A stretch of 22,029 nt of DNA from Bacillota bacterium (GTDB lineage Bacteria; Bacillota; Clostridia; Lachnospirales; Lachnospiraceae). Below the pieces are notes generated by a model that saw nothing but the letters and a program-made list of their open reading frames with translations, was not told where the DNA came from and did not search any database. This document shows, one piece after another, positions 1 through 8,607 of this stretch. The stretch lies in the NCBI GenBank assembly GCA_023411555.1, contig JAEYOQ010000044.1, forward strand, positions 1-22,029. The letters run 5' to 3'. The first letter of the stretch is position 1; each line of letters begins with the position of its first letter. Made by a program: the position numbers and the translations under genes.

Positions 1-83
1 AGCGATTTCATACAGAAAAACTGTTCGGGGATCACAGATACAGAAAATATCACACCAGAGAATAGAGGGAACCTTCCAATGTA
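1..83 (+). other. Possible 3' end of an upstream gene (undecided frame)
   Basis: All three forward frames are open from the window edge, with stops near 63, 81 and 101, so no frame can be chosen with certainty. Frame 1 (stop TAG at 82-84 region, reading SDFIQKN...RGNLPM) looks the most protein-like. I do not recognise it. A short hairpin (GGAACC 68-73 with GGTTCC 85-90) lies over the end but has no T-tract. A second small palindrome, CGCTA/TAGCG, lies near 105-121. Confidence 0.2.
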
Positions 84-128
84 GGGTTCCTTACTTGGGG
101 TGAACGCTATTTTATTTAGCGGATACGA

Positions 129-166
129 TTGAACTATATACGCTGTTGTGGTAATATGGTAAAGTG
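129..166 (+). promoter_or_regulatory. Promoter of the amino acid binding-protein gene, shared -10 region
   Basis: The -35 box TTGAAC (129-134), a 17-base spacer and the -10 box TAATAT (152-157) form a good sigma-A promoter. Bases 147-166 (TGTGGTAATATGGTAAAGTG) are identical to 16635-16654, which overlaps the promoter of the permease/ATPase pair further on. Within this block TGGTAA occurs twice, 8 bases apart, which could be two half-sites for one regulator. The regulator is not identified. A GTGCTA (164-169)/TAGCAC (210-215) pairing is possible in the leader. Confidence 0.75.
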
Positions 167-248
167 CTACCAATAGAAAGCATATTATTGCTACTGAAGG
201 CATACGGATTAGCACAACTACATATAGGTATGATAAAGGAGAGGAATT

Positions 249-1058
249 ATGAAAAAAAGATTAATTAGTATATTGATGATTTCCCTAATGATATTCAGTT
301 TAACAGCCTGTCAGAAAAGCACTGGCGGGGACAATTCACTTCAATACATTAAGGATAACGGTAAGCTGATCGTTGGTCTGGATGATACCTTTGCACCGAT
401 GGGCTTTACGGATGACAACGGTGATATCATTGGCTTTGACGTAGATCTTGCAAGGGCAGTATCCGCGAAGCTTGGTGTGGAATTAGTTCTGCAGCCGGTG
501 GAATGGGAAGCAAAGGAACAGGAGTTGGCAACGAAGAATATCGATTGCATCTGGAATGGTCTATCCCTTACTCCGGAACGTGAGAAGAATATGACGATGT
601 CTAAATCATATATGTCCAATGATATCTCATTAGTAGTAAAGAGTGATAGTACGATTGCTGATTTGGCTGATATGGCAGGTCTTCGATTGGCAGTTCAGGG
701 TGGATCCTCTGCAGAAGAAGCATTAAATGCCGATGATAATAAAGAATTTCTTGATTCCTTGGGACAGGTAAACCCCTTTGATAAATATGACACGGCATTG
801 ATGGATATGGAGACAGGTAATTCTGATGCGGTTCTTATGGATACGGTCATGGCGAACTATATGATTACAACTTTAGGTAAGAATTTTAAGGTATTGGATG
901 CGTCTTTGATGCCGGATGCATATGCGGTGGGCTTCCGTAAAGGTGACATAGAGCTTTGCACAGCAGTAGAGAAGGCACTTAGTGAGCTAAAGGCTGACGG
1001 CACTGTTGAAGAAATCTCCACAAAGTGGTTTGGGACAGATGTTACTACAATCGAATAA
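249..1058 (+). CDS. Polar amino acid ABC transporter substrate-binding lipoprotein
   Basis: This is a 269-residue extracellular solute-binding protein of family 3 (SBP_bac_3). It captures an amino acid outside the membrane and hands it to a HisM/GlnP-type permease. A lipoprotein signal peptide ends in the lipobox LTAC with Cys21 as the lipidated residue. The mature part starts with the family hallmark 'GKLIVGLDDTFAPMGF' and continues with 'GFDVDLARAV', typical of cystine/glutamine/arginine binders. The length is normal for the family. An AAGGAG site lies about 8 bases before the ATG. No permease follows: the gene ends in its own strong terminator. The matching permease and ATPase are probably those at 16778-18305, which share its promoter signature. 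The exact amino acid cannot be told from the sequence. Confidence 0.93.
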   Translation: MKKRLISILMISLMIFSLTACQKSTGGDNSLQYIKDNGKLIVGLDDTFAPMGFTDDNGDIIGFDVDLARAVSAKLGVELVLQPVEWEAKEQELATKNIDCIWNGLSLTPEREKNMTMSKSYMSNDISLVVKSDSTIADLADMAGLRLAVQGGSSAEEALNADDNKEFLDSLGQVNPFDKYDTALMDMETGNSDAVLMDTVMANYMITTLGKNFKVLDASLMPDAYAVGFRKGDIELCTAVEKALSELKADGTVEEISTKWFGTDVTTIE

Positions 1059-1075
1059 TTAAATAGGAATGGATG

Positions 1076-1111
1076 ACCCGGGAGACTGTTAGCTGTTTCC
1101 CGGGTTTTTTT
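1076..1111 (+). terminator. Rho-independent terminator after the binding-protein gene
   Basis: The GC-rich stem ACCCGGGA (from 1076) pairs with TCCCGGGT (ending 1105), with additional pairs inside, and is followed by seven T residues (1105-1111). It isolates the amino acid binding-protein gene from the sugar locus. Confidence 0.92.
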
Positions 1112-1145
1112 GCGTGAAATTCTCTCGAGCGCGATAAATGTCAGC

Positions 1146-1184
1146 AAGGGGGTGGTATTATTCAATAAGAATACCATCCCCCTT
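1146..1184. repeat. Strong isolated hairpin without T-tract
   Basis: AAGGGGG-TGGTATT (1146-1159) pairs with AATACCA-T-CCCCCTT (1170-1184) with a single bulged base, giving a 14-bp stem around a 10-base loop. It is GC-rich inside an AT-rich gap. No run of T follows on either strand, so it is not a classic terminator. The rest of 1112-1299 shows no credible gene. Confidence 0.6.
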
Positions 1185-1299
1185 CGTAAAAACTTCTCCA
1201 ATAAGTCTATAGTGTCATTATGCCTCATTTGTTGGCTTTGTGTAAAATGTAAGAAAAAAGTGGTTTTATATAATGTTATTAATATAAAAGGAACAATAG

Positions 1300-1355
1300 A
1301 AACGCAAATAATGCAATATAGTTTTAAAATAAACGCAATTTAAGCATAGTTTTTG
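1300..1355 (+). promoter_or_regulatory. Putative AraC-regulator operator upstream of the sugar importer
   Basis: Two imperfect direct repeats 31 bases apart start with AAACGCAA (1300-1307 and 1331-1338). Each continues with an A/T-rich part, GCA and TAGTTTT. The whole 56-base block aligns with 12832-12885, between the AraC gene and the GH105 gene, at roughly 80 percent identity with two small gaps (estimated by eye). Paired direct repeats are the usual binding mode of AraC-family activators. The start site and -10 box downstream are not clear; TTATAT at 1378-1383 is a candidate -10. Confidence 0.65.
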
Positions 1356-1457
1356 TAGAGGTACCTTGGTACAATTGTTATATCATATTGATAACGGTTT
1401 TAGGTAATATTTGAAACGGGAAGTCAATAAGGAGTGTGAAGGACAGGAGGAAAAAGA

Positions 1458-2399
1458 ATGAGTAAAAGGAAGGATGCTAAGGTGGACAATCTTATCAAAT
1501 CATCAAAAAGGGCATACATAAAGAATAATTATCAGTTATATCTGATGTTAATTCTCCCATTAATATATCTGCTGCTTTTCAAATATAAGCCGATGTTTGG
1601 TGTAGTAGTGGCATTTAAGCGTTTCAATATATTTAAAGGTGTGTGGGGGAGCCCGTGGGTAGGTCTGTCACATTTTACTGAAGCATTAACTTCTGCTAGT
1701 TTTTGGCTGGCGCTAAAGAATACCTTGGTTTTGAATCTGGGCGACATCATTTTTGGTTTTCCGGTACCGATTATACTGGCTCTATTTCTTTATGAAGTAA
1801 ACAATCGGTTTATTAAGAAAACAACCCAGTTGGTTTTGTATATGCCAAACTTTTTATCCTGGGTTATTGTTGCCGGTGTTGTAAATCAGCTCTGTTCCAA
1901 TCAGGGTTTAATAAATGGAATTATCACGACTCTTGGAGGAAATGGTGTTGATTTTCTTACCAATCCGATCCTTTGGCGGATTGTGTATTGGGCAAGCGGT
2001 ATCTGGCATGGTGCAGGCTATGGCTTAATCATATATCTTGCAGCGTTAACCAGTACAGATCCAACCTTAAGCGAGGCTGCTTATATTGATGGGGCAGGGA
2101 GATTGAAGAGAATATGGTTCGTCACTATACCTCAGATCAAGTCAACGATTACGGTAATGTTGATTATGCAATTAGGAAAGGTTGTTTCCATAGGGTTTGA
2201 TCGTCCTTACATGATGGGAAATACCCTGGTTAAGGATGTTTCGGAGGTTATCAGTACATATGTCTACAGTGTTGGTTTGCAATCAGGAAGATTTGATTTT
2301 GCAACCGCAGTAGGATTGTTCCAATCTGTAGTAGGCGTAATACTAATTTTAATAGTAAATGAAATTGCGAAAAGAATCGGAGAGGAGGGAATTCTATAA
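1458..2399 (+). CDS. Oligosaccharide ABC transporter permease, LplB/YteP type
   Basis: This 313-residue inner-membrane permease belongs to the LplB-like group (COG4209, binding-protein-dependent transport family), one half of a heterodimeric importer for complex oligosaccharides. About six hydrophobic segments are visible (near residues 26-42, 92-112, 124-142, 174-198, 219-236 and 283-303). The cytoplasmic EAA loop that docks on the ATPase reads EAAYIDGAGRLKRIWFVTIP from residue 206. A GGAGGAAAAAG site precedes the ATG. The gene overlaps the next one by one base (TAATG). No ATPase gene lies in the locus. This is usual for this transporter type, which commonly shares an MsmX-like ATPase encoded elsewhere. 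Confidence 0.93.
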   Translation: MSKRKDAKVDNLIKSSKRAYIKNNYQLYLMLILPLIYLLLFKYKPMFGVVVAFKRFNIFKGVWGSPWVGLSHFTEALTSASFWLALKNTLVLNLGDIIFGFPVPIILALFLYEVNNRFIKKTTQLVLYMPNFLSWVIVAGVVNQLCSNQGLINGIITTLGGNGVDFLTNPILWRIVYWASGIWHGAGYGLIIYLAALTSTDPTLSEAAYIDGAGRLKRIWFVTIPQIKSTITVMLIMQLGKVVSIGFDRPYMMGNTLVKDVSEVISTYVYSVGLQSGRFDFATAVGLFQSVVGVILILIVNEIAKRIGEEGIL

Positions 2400-3265
2400 T
2401 GAGCGAGGTAAAAAGCAGGTCAGCAAAGGTATTTCAATTTGTGGTAGGTTCATTTTTTGTTGTCATTACTATATTAGCGCTTGTTCCTATATTACGTGTA
2501 GTCTCTATCTCGCTTAGTTCTAAAACAGCGATTCTTTCCGGCAAGGTTTGGGTTGTTCCGGTTGGGTTTACTGCAGAGGCATACCAAAAGGCCTTCGGAA
2601 ACAGTAATTTTATTAATTCCTTTGTATACTCTATACTTATTACAGCGTTATATACTGGGATCTGTATGATCATGACAATCCTGGCAGCCTATCCCTTGTC
2701 AAAGCCGGGCTTAAAGGGTAAGAAGCTTATCATGACTTTGTTTGTCCTTACTATGTACTTTGATCCCGGAACGATACCAAATTATCTGAATGTAAAAAGC
2801 TTTGGCTTTATTGATACGATATGGGCTCTTATTATACCAGGTGCTTTAAGTGCTTATAATCTTATTATTATGAGATCCTTCTTTACAGGAATTGATCGGT
2901 CACTTTATGAATCTGCCTATATGGATGGGTGTACCGAATTTAAAGCACTAACTAAAATAGCCATACCTTTGGCAGTCCCCGCAATTGCAACCTTAAGTCT
3001 CTTCTATGCGGTAGGTCGATGGAACGGCATCAGTGATGTATTATACTACATCAATCGGTCGGGCTTATACACCGTTCAGATGATGCTGAAGCAGATGATC
3101 GATTCCGTAAGGATTTCCTTAGAAGAGGGTTCGAACTCCCAGTTAGTTGCCGATAATATTAAGGCTGCAAGTATAGTTGTATCGATGACTCCAATGTTGA
3201 TTGCGTATCCATTTATCCAAAAGTATTTTACAAAAGGAATTATGTTAGGAGCCGTAAAGGGCTAG
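2399..3265 (+). CDS. Oligosaccharide ABC transporter permease, LplC/YtcP type
   Basis: This 288-residue protein is the second permease of the importer (COG0395, LplC/YtcP-like). The EAA loop reads ESAYMDGCTEFKALTKIAIP from residue 171, with Gly177 in the conserved position. About six hydrophobic stretches are present, and the C-terminus 'FTKGIMLGAVKG' is the typical ending of this subfamily. The start codon overlaps the stop of the preceding permease, and GAGGAGGG upstream provides the ribosome site, so the two are translationally coupled. The binding lipoprotein follows after 67 bases, in the normal order for this family. Confidence 0.93.
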   Translation: MSEVKSRSAKVFQFVVGSFFVVITILALVPILRVVSISLSSKTAILSGKVWVVPVGFTAEAYQKAFGNSNFINSFVYSILITALYTGICMIMTILAAYPLSKPGLKGKKLIMTLFVLTMYFDPGTIPNYLNVKSFGFIDTIWALIIPGALSAYNLIIMRSFFTGIDRSLYESAYMDGCTEFKALTKIAIPLAVPAIATLSLFYAVGRWNGISDVLYYINRSGLYTVQMMLKQMIDSVRISLEEGSNSQLVADNIKAASIVVSMTPMLIAYPFIQKYFTKGIMLGAVKG

Positions 3266-3332
3266 GAATGATGTTTATTATGGATGATGTTATCCATGTA
3301 ATATAAGACATACATATAAAAAGGAGGATATT

Positions 3333-4964
3333 ATGAAAAAAAGATTAACTGCAACATGTGCACTGATGCTGGTATTCGCTATGCTATTCACAGCCTGCGG
3401 ATCAAAAACACAAGGTAATTCCGGTGATTCTAGCACACCGAAGCCGACCAGTGCAGCAAGTACATCAAACGATGCCGGCAAGGATACATCAGCCGCAGAC
3501 GCTGGGGAACCGGTGGAAATCTCTGTTATGGTCTATGACCGTGGTAATGCCGCTCCTGGTACGACAAGTGAAGAGAATAATTTGACAAAGTGGATACAAG
3601 AACAGGTTTTAGAGGCATGCAATGTAAAGGTTTCGTTTGTATCCGTACCCAGATCCGGTTCGGATGATAAGCTTAATATTATGATGGCTGGTGGTTCAGC
3701 TCCTGATATCGTATTTTCTAATAGACAGAATGTGTATGGTAATTTTGCGTCAAACAACGGATTAGCAGACTTAACAGAGGCCTATGCTAAATATGGTACC
3801 AAGATACAGGAAACCATAGGTGAAATACAGCATATGGGTGAGTTGGATGGAAAACGTTATGCGATTATGAGAAGAAGAGGCTTACAGGTACCTCGTCATG
3901 TATCCTATATTCGAAAGGACTGGCTTGATAAGCTGGGTATGAATGTTCCGACAACGAAGGAAGAATTATTTGCTTGCCTACGTGCTTTTAAAGAGCAGAA
4001 TCCAGGTGGTGTTGATAATGTAATTCCTTGGGGTATGGGTGGAACTACCGATACAGAGAAATTCTATCTCAATTTTATCGGTTCCTATGCTTCTAAGTTA
4101 AATGAGAGAGAGGCTTATATTTATTCTGAGGCCTTTAAGATCTTTGCACCTGGCGCAGTAGATGGTCTCAAACAGTTGAATCTACTCTACAACGAAGGCT
4201 TAATTACAAAGGATTTTGCTACCGATACAACTACTGATATATATCAGCAGGATGTAAGCTCTGGTAAGGTCGGCTTTGTTTTAGATGATGCAACAAGAAT
4301 TCTTGATTATATGCAGGCGTTACAGACGAATGCTCCGGGTGGTTTATTTGTACCAGTCAATACCTTTGACACTCCAGAAGGAGATTACTGTAATCCTACA
4401 GAGCCATTGTATGGTATGTTTGTCATGGTACCTGCTACAAGTGCTGATAAAGTGGATGCCTGTGTCAAATACCTTAATTGGTTAGCAGATCCCGTGAATG
4501 CACAGAATGTAGCCTTTACACCAGATCATACTTTGAGTGACGCAGGTGTTCCGATCGGCTTAACTGAGGAGGAATTATTTGCGAAAGGCTATCCTGGAAC
4601 CTGTGCTGATTTAAATATTGTTTCAGAACACTTTGCTTACCTGGATAATAAAGACTCCGTAGTAGCGAACTGGGAAGCAGGAGCTACCTGGAATGTACCG
4701 GATGGCTACTATAGTAATTTGTTCGATGTTATGAAAACAGGTCAATTTTTATATCCTACCTATCCTGTTGTTTTAGAAGCTGAGGCAACTTATTTAGCTA
4801 ATGTAAAGGTAATGGCAATCGAATATGTCTATAAGTTGGTTAGCTGTAACCCCAGTGATTTTGATTCATTACAGAAGTCTGAATATGATAAGCTTGTAAA
4901 ATCGGGCTTAGAACAAATTTTTGCTGCTAGAGCAGAATATTATGATAATAATGTTAAAAAATAA
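3333..4964 (+). CDS. Large sugar-binding lipoprotein, LplA-like extracellular solute-binding protein
   Basis: This 543-residue lipoprotein is the substrate-capturing component of the importer. The signal peptide ends in LFTAC-G with Cys22 lipidated. It is followed by a Ser/Thr/Ala-rich linker (about residues 23-60), then the binding lobes (about 62-540). The length fits the LplA class (about 500-560 residues), which binds oligosaccharides rather than single sugars. The 'MVYDRGNAAPGTTSEENN' start and 'ADLTEAYAKYG' region are typical of these proteins. The ribosome site AAGGAGG lies 6 bases before the ATG. The gene is followed by a very stable hairpin at 5050-5085, which may limit read-through into the enzyme genes. 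The bound glycan cannot be read from the sequence. Confidence 0.9.
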   Translation: MKKRLTATCALMLVFAMLFTACGSKTQGNSGDSSTPKPTSAASTSNDAGKDTSAADAGEPVEISVMVYDRGNAAPGTTSEENNLTKWIQEQVLEACNVKVSFVSVPRSGSDDKLNIMMAGGSAPDIVFSNRQNVYGNFASNNGLADLTEAYAKYGTKIQETIGEIQHMGELDGKRYAIMRRRGLQVPRHVSYIRKDWLDKLGMNVPTTKEELFACLRAFKEQNPGGVDNVIPWGMGGTTDTEKFYLNFIGSYASKLNEREAYIYSEAFKIFAPGAVDGLKQLNLLYNEGLITKDFATDTTTDIYQQDVSSGKVGFVLDDATRILDYMQALQTNAPGGLFVPVNTFDTPEGDYCNPTEPLYGMFVMVPATSADKVDACVKYLNWLADPVNAQNVAFTPDHTLSDAGVPIGLTEEELFAKGYPGTCADLNIVSEHFAYLDNKDSVVANWEAGATWNVPDGYYSNLFDVMKTGQFLYPTYPVVLEAEATYLANVKVMAIEYVYKLVSCNPSDFDSLQKSEYDKLVKSGLEQIFAARAEYYDNNVKK

Positions 4965-5049
4965 GTGCCAGGAAGCTTGCCCATGCAAGTTGATAAGCTG
5001 GAATAGGTAAAGTTATAAATATTTGCTTTGCAGATATGAATGAACTAAT

Positions 5050-5085
5050 AAGCAAAGGGCAGCATTAACAGCTGCCCTTTGCTTT
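5050..5085 (+). terminator. Very stable hairpin between importer and enzyme genes
   Basis: AAGCAAAGGGCAGC (5050-5063) and GCTGCCCTTTGCTT form a perfect 14-bp stem around a 7-base loop. Only TTT follows, so termination is probably partial. Such a site between a binding-protein gene and later genes usually keeps the binding protein in excess, either by mRNA 3'-end protection or by attenuation. A smaller hairpin, CTTGC/GCAAG, lies at about 4975-4988. Confidence 0.7.
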
Positions 5086-5121
5086 ACAAGAGCTGGCATG
5101 TAATTTTAGTATGAGAAAGGC

Positions 5122-6768
5122 ATGGTTCCTATTATGTCAAAATTTATGAAGCTTTTATCCACAGGAAATGATATTCTGAAAGGAATGCGGTCAGCTTCCG
5201 GAGAATATAACATGGGCGAGGAGTTTGATCTTGAGAATTTACATAATCTAATTCAATGGCTTGAAGCGTTATGTAATCAAAAAGGCTTCTTTTATGTGCC
5301 AAAGCAAAAAGGTGAGGAAACAGGGAAAGTTCAAGTGATTGTGAAGGATGAAACCGGGAAGGGAGTTCCGGCTCAGGTAAAATTCTATCCAATAGAAAAA
5401 GGGAAGACAGACAATATAGAAGTTAATTTTATTCGAGAGATAACCGATTGGCAGGGGAGACTGGATACGGTTCTTCCTACAGGTAATTATCGGGTAGAGA
5501 TCTCAAAGGGTTCTGAGTATGAGATAAGCACTGTGCTTTTGTGTGTATATCCTAATCAGACCTCTCAGATTATGAAAAAACTGGTCTTAGTGCAAAATTT
5601 AAGGAAGGATGGCTGGTATTCGGGAGATCTTCATCATCACAGTATCTATAGCAGCCCCGTATACGGAGGCACCGATCCGGTGGTAGAAAGCCCTGCCTTG
5701 GTCTGCCAGTCAATGGCTGCCATGGGAGCCTCCTTTGGTGCATTAAGCGACCATCATAATACATTCAACCACAAAGAGTGGGAAGCGTTAAAAAGTGATG
5801 ACTTTACTCCGATTCTATCCAAGGAAATATCAACCTCCAATGGACATGTCATGTCACTAGGGGTAGAACAGGACGTGATATATCGGATACCCAAGGCTGA
5901 AGACCGGAATGATGATTACCTACGGCAGGAATTTATCCGGGTTACAGATGAGATAAAGAGTCTTGGCGGATTACCCCAGATCAATCACCCCTGTGATCAG
6001 AGTAGGGCAATCTCTTGGAATCCGAGGTATATTGATATCATACATATATTTGAAACAATGGAGATATGGAATGGCTCAAATCCTATGATGACAGGCTCTA
6101 CTAATGATAAGGCCTTCCATTTATGGAAACAGCTGTTGGAGGAAGGGTGTTACATACCAGCAACGTCAGGAAGTGATACTCATAATATCTATGCCAATGA
6201 TTACCACGGCTACTTTGATAAAATAAACTGGCTAGGAAAGCTGATATTAGAAGGAGATATATCCCTACCCAACGAGCTGAATAAAGAAATAGCCATATTT
6301 ATTAAACTTTATGAAGCGGTATTTCCCATCCTAAAAAAATGGGCAAATATCAATCTTACGAGCGCGGGAGTAAGAACTTATGTCCATGTTAAGGGTGAGG
6401 TTACACAGGAAAAGCTTCTGGATAGCCTAAAGCATGGCCATAGCTTCCTGACCAATGGGCCCATATTAATTCCTGAAATCGATGGAAAGCTACCGGGAGA
6501 TACCGTTATAGTCAGCGAGGACAGGGTCAATATCAAGCTGCGGATACTGGCAAATCGCCCCCTAAAGCAGCTTACAATTTACTCGAAGGGGAATAGAACA
6601 GCAAGATTCCCTCTGGAGAATGCAGAAACAGCACAGGGGAGTTACGATTACAGCAGAATAATACCGGATATAGCCATAGAGGACGTGGATTGGTTGTTTT
6701 TTATCGTAGAGGATGACTGTACCAATATGGCGATTACAAACCCTATTTTTATCGAGAGAAAACCATAG
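5122..6768 (+). CDS. CehA/McbA-like PHP-domain metallohydrolase
   Basis: This 548-residue protein has a small beta-rich N-terminal domain (about 65-155, carboxypeptidase-regulatory/Ig-like: 'GKVQVIVKDETGKGVPAQV') and a PHP metal-dependent hydrolase domain from about residue 163. Metal ligands visible in PHP order are His171/His173 (GDLHHHS), Asp210-His211 (SDHH), Glu235, His242, His289 (INHP), Glu314 and Asp352/His354 (SGSDTH). The arrangement matches the CehA/McbA family, whose founding members are ester/carbamate hydrolases. Other PHP proteins are phosphoesterases. There is no signal peptide, so it acts in the cytoplasm. It lies between importer and glycosidases, so an imported glycan or one of its substituents is the likely substrate (inference). 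An ATG at 5134 is an alternative start: AAAGG at 5116-5120 is too close to 5122 and rather far from 5134. Confidence 0.85.
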   Translation: MVPIMSKFMKLLSTGNDILKGMRSASGEYNMGEEFDLENLHNLIQWLEALCNQKGFFYVPKQKGEETGKVQVIVKDETGKGVPAQVKFYPIEKGKTDNIEVNFIREITDWQGRLDTVLPTGNYRVEISKGSEYEISTVLLCVYPNQTSQIMKKLVLVQNLRKDGWYSGDLHHHSIYSSPVYGGTDPVVESPALVCQSMAAMGASFGALSDHHNTFNHKEWEALKSDDFTPILSKEISTSNGHVMSLGVEQDVIYRIPKAEDRNDDYLRQEFIRVTDEIKSLGGLPQINHPCDQSRAISWNPRYIDIIHIFETMEIWNGSNPMMTGSTNDKAFHLWKQLLEEGCYIPATSGSDTHNIYANDYHGYFDKINWLGKLILEGDISLPNELNKEIAIFIKLYEAVFPILKKWANINLTSAGVRTYVHVKGEVTQEKLLDSLKHGHSFLTNGPILIPEIDGKLPGDTVIVSEDRVNIKLRILANRPLKQLTIYSKGNRTARFPLENAETAQGSYDYSRIIPDIAIEDVDWLFFIVEDDCTNMAITNPIFIERKP

Positions 6769-6817
6769 AATCATAAGATAGATCGATATGATTGAATAGT
6801 AAAGAGGGAGAATATAA

Positions 6818-8452
6818 ATGGATCGATACATTGGAAAATTACTTCTTTCAGCAGAAAAAAGAGTTACTGATTTTGTTCAAAATCAGGTAAAGGACCCAGG
6901 CAGAAGGGATTATGGAGGCCTGAAAACACCGATAATTGATGTGAAGCCGACGGTATATGTGATGACGACAGCGGTATCGGTTTATCTAAATAAGGATAGC
7001 AGCTATTATCAGGATGCTAAACTTCTAGAGGTCATGAACCGGGCACTGGACTTTATTGCCCTGTGTCAGCGGGAGGACGGTACCTTCGATTATCCTACCT
7101 GTAATTTTAAATCTGCACCGGATACATCATTTTGCTTCAAGAGAATGATAGCTGCATATCGTCTGCTTCAAAAGTACGATATGGAGAGTACAAAGGTATT
7201 AAAAGAGAAATACCACAGCTTACTATGTCGTGCCCTAGAGGGGATTCGGAGAGGAGGCTTTCATACCCCGAATCATCGTTGGGCTATCTGTGCTGCCTTG
7301 CTACAGGGGGCTAATCTTTTAGCCGGAGAACCCGTGGCAGAAAAGTATCATGCTCGGGCGATGGAATACCTGGCAGAAGGAATTGATGGGGATGAAGATG
7401 GACAATATGCAGAACGATCTACCGGCGGCTATAATGCAGTAGTCAATAATGCAATGCTTGCGATGTATGAAGAGACCAAGGACAAGACCTATCTGGGATT
7501 CGTAGAACGGAATCTTCATATGATGCTTACTTATATTGATCCGGATGATACGATCTTCACCCAGAATTCCACCAGACAGGATCAAGGCAGAACCGAATAT
7601 ATGGATCGATATTTCTATCAATATCTCTACCTGACCAGTTTACAATTTAATTCGGAGTTTGATGCAGCAGCTCATAAGATCATCAAGGATTGTACTGACC
7701 GTGGAGGAGATGCACCAGATTGTCTGCATTATATTATGCTAAATGATAGAATGCGTGATTATCAGTTTAAGGGCTATGGTTTTATGGACAAATATCGTTG
7801 CTTTTATCCGAATCCGGGTGTGGTGAGAGTGAAGACGCCAAAGTTTGGATATACCCTGCTTAAGGATAACAGTGCATTTTTATTTTTGAAGATACGTGAA
7901 ACCCTGATATATGTAAAAATTGGGGAGAGCTTTTGTGCTGTACGTAATTTTATACCGAAGACGCTGGAGGTAGCAGAAGGGGAATATACCATGTCCACTA
8001 GGGACAAAAGCTGGTACTATCTACCCTTCAAGGATTATCAGGGTACCAGTGATTGGTGGAAGATGGACCATACCAAAAGAGACCTACTCCAGGATAGCGA
8101 AGTGGGTATCACTGTTACCGTGAAAGAATTAGAGGATGGATTACAGCTGAATATGAAGGCGGAAGGGCTGGACTTACTTCCACTGCGATTATGTGTTTGT
8201 GTTCCCTCAGGAAGCATTCTGGAAAATGAGCATTTTTATCTTCAGGCAGAGAAGGGCTCTAGTATGATTTTACGAGATGGGTATCTAAATCTTACTCATA
8301 ACCAAAATCATATTCAGATTGGACCGGGTTTTGGTACCCATGAATTCGCAGGACATTATTCTGGAGAAGATAAGAATGATATGGGTTATACAATCTATAT
8401 GAATGATTATACTCCCTATGACAAGACAATATTTATTAAGGTTATTGAGTAG
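6818..8452 (+). CDS. Unassigned alpha/alpha-toroid plus beta-sandwich carbohydrate enzyme candidate (lyase-like)
   Basis: This 544-residue cytoplasmic protein has no signal peptide. Residues about 1-290 are helix-rich with repeated hydrophobic/aromatic pairs, like an (alpha/alpha)n toroid. Residues about 310-544 are beta-rich. This two-part build is shared by polysaccharide lyases of the heparinase II/III, alginate and hyaluronate types. A possible catalytic cluster is Asn152-His153 in 'FHTPNHRW' and Tyr197/Tyr205 in 'GQYAERSTGGYN', resembling the Asn-His-Tyr sets of those lyases. I do not recognise a specific CAZy family. A GGGAG site precedes the ATG. It lies 49 bases after the PHP gene and before the mannosidase gene, so it is probably part of the same glycan pathway. 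It could instead be an unsaturated-uronyl or other glycoside hydrolase on the same fold. Confidence 0.7.
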   Translation: MDRYIGKLLLSAEKRVTDFVQNQVKDPGRRDYGGLKTPIIDVKPTVYVMTTAVSVYLNKDSSYYQDAKLLEVMNRALDFIALCQREDGTFDYPTCNFKSAPDTSFCFKRMIAAYRLLQKYDMESTKVLKEKYHSLLCRALEGIRRGGFHTPNHRWAICAALLQGANLLAGEPVAEKYHARAMEYLAEGIDGDEDGQYAERSTGGYNAVVNNAMLAMYEETKDKTYLGFVERNLHMMLTYIDPDDTIFTQNSTRQDQGRTEYMDRYFYQYLYLTSLQFNSEFDAAAHKIIKDCTDRGGDAPDCLHYIMLNDRMRDYQFKGYGFMDKYRCFYPNPGVVRVKTPKFGYTLLKDNSAFLFLKIRETLIYVKIGESFCAVRNFIPKTLEVAEGEYTMSTRDKSWYYLPFKDYQGTSDWWKMDHTKRDLLQDSEVGITVTVKELEDGLQLNMKAEGLDLLPLRLCVCVPSGSILENEHFYLQAEKGSSMILRDGYLNLTHNQNHIQIGPGFGTHEFAGHYSGEDKNDMGYTIYMNDYTPYDKTIFIKVIE

Positions 8453-8607
8453 AATAGTATCTAATCAATCACCTCAGATGTCCACAGGAGATAAAGCTAA
8501 TCAGCATTGTTTAAGCATACTTTGATTATAGAATTAGGGCTTGAAAGCTGACCCTGTAGCTATGAGGGGACTTAAATAAAAATACATTTATTAGATGGGA
8601 TGATTTG

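Noticed and set aside
857..1228. Minus-strand 123-codon frame over the binding-protein gene end
   Set aside because: It is antisense to a clear coding region and crosses its terminator, and it has no recognisable motif.
1110..1343. Small plus-strand gene of 77 codons after the first terminator
   Set aside because: It runs through the 1146-1184 hairpin and into the AraC operator, has no ribosome site and its composition is not protein-like.
8453..8607. Separate promoter for the mannosidase gene
   Set aside because: No -35/-10 pair with acceptable spacing could be identified in this 155-base gap.
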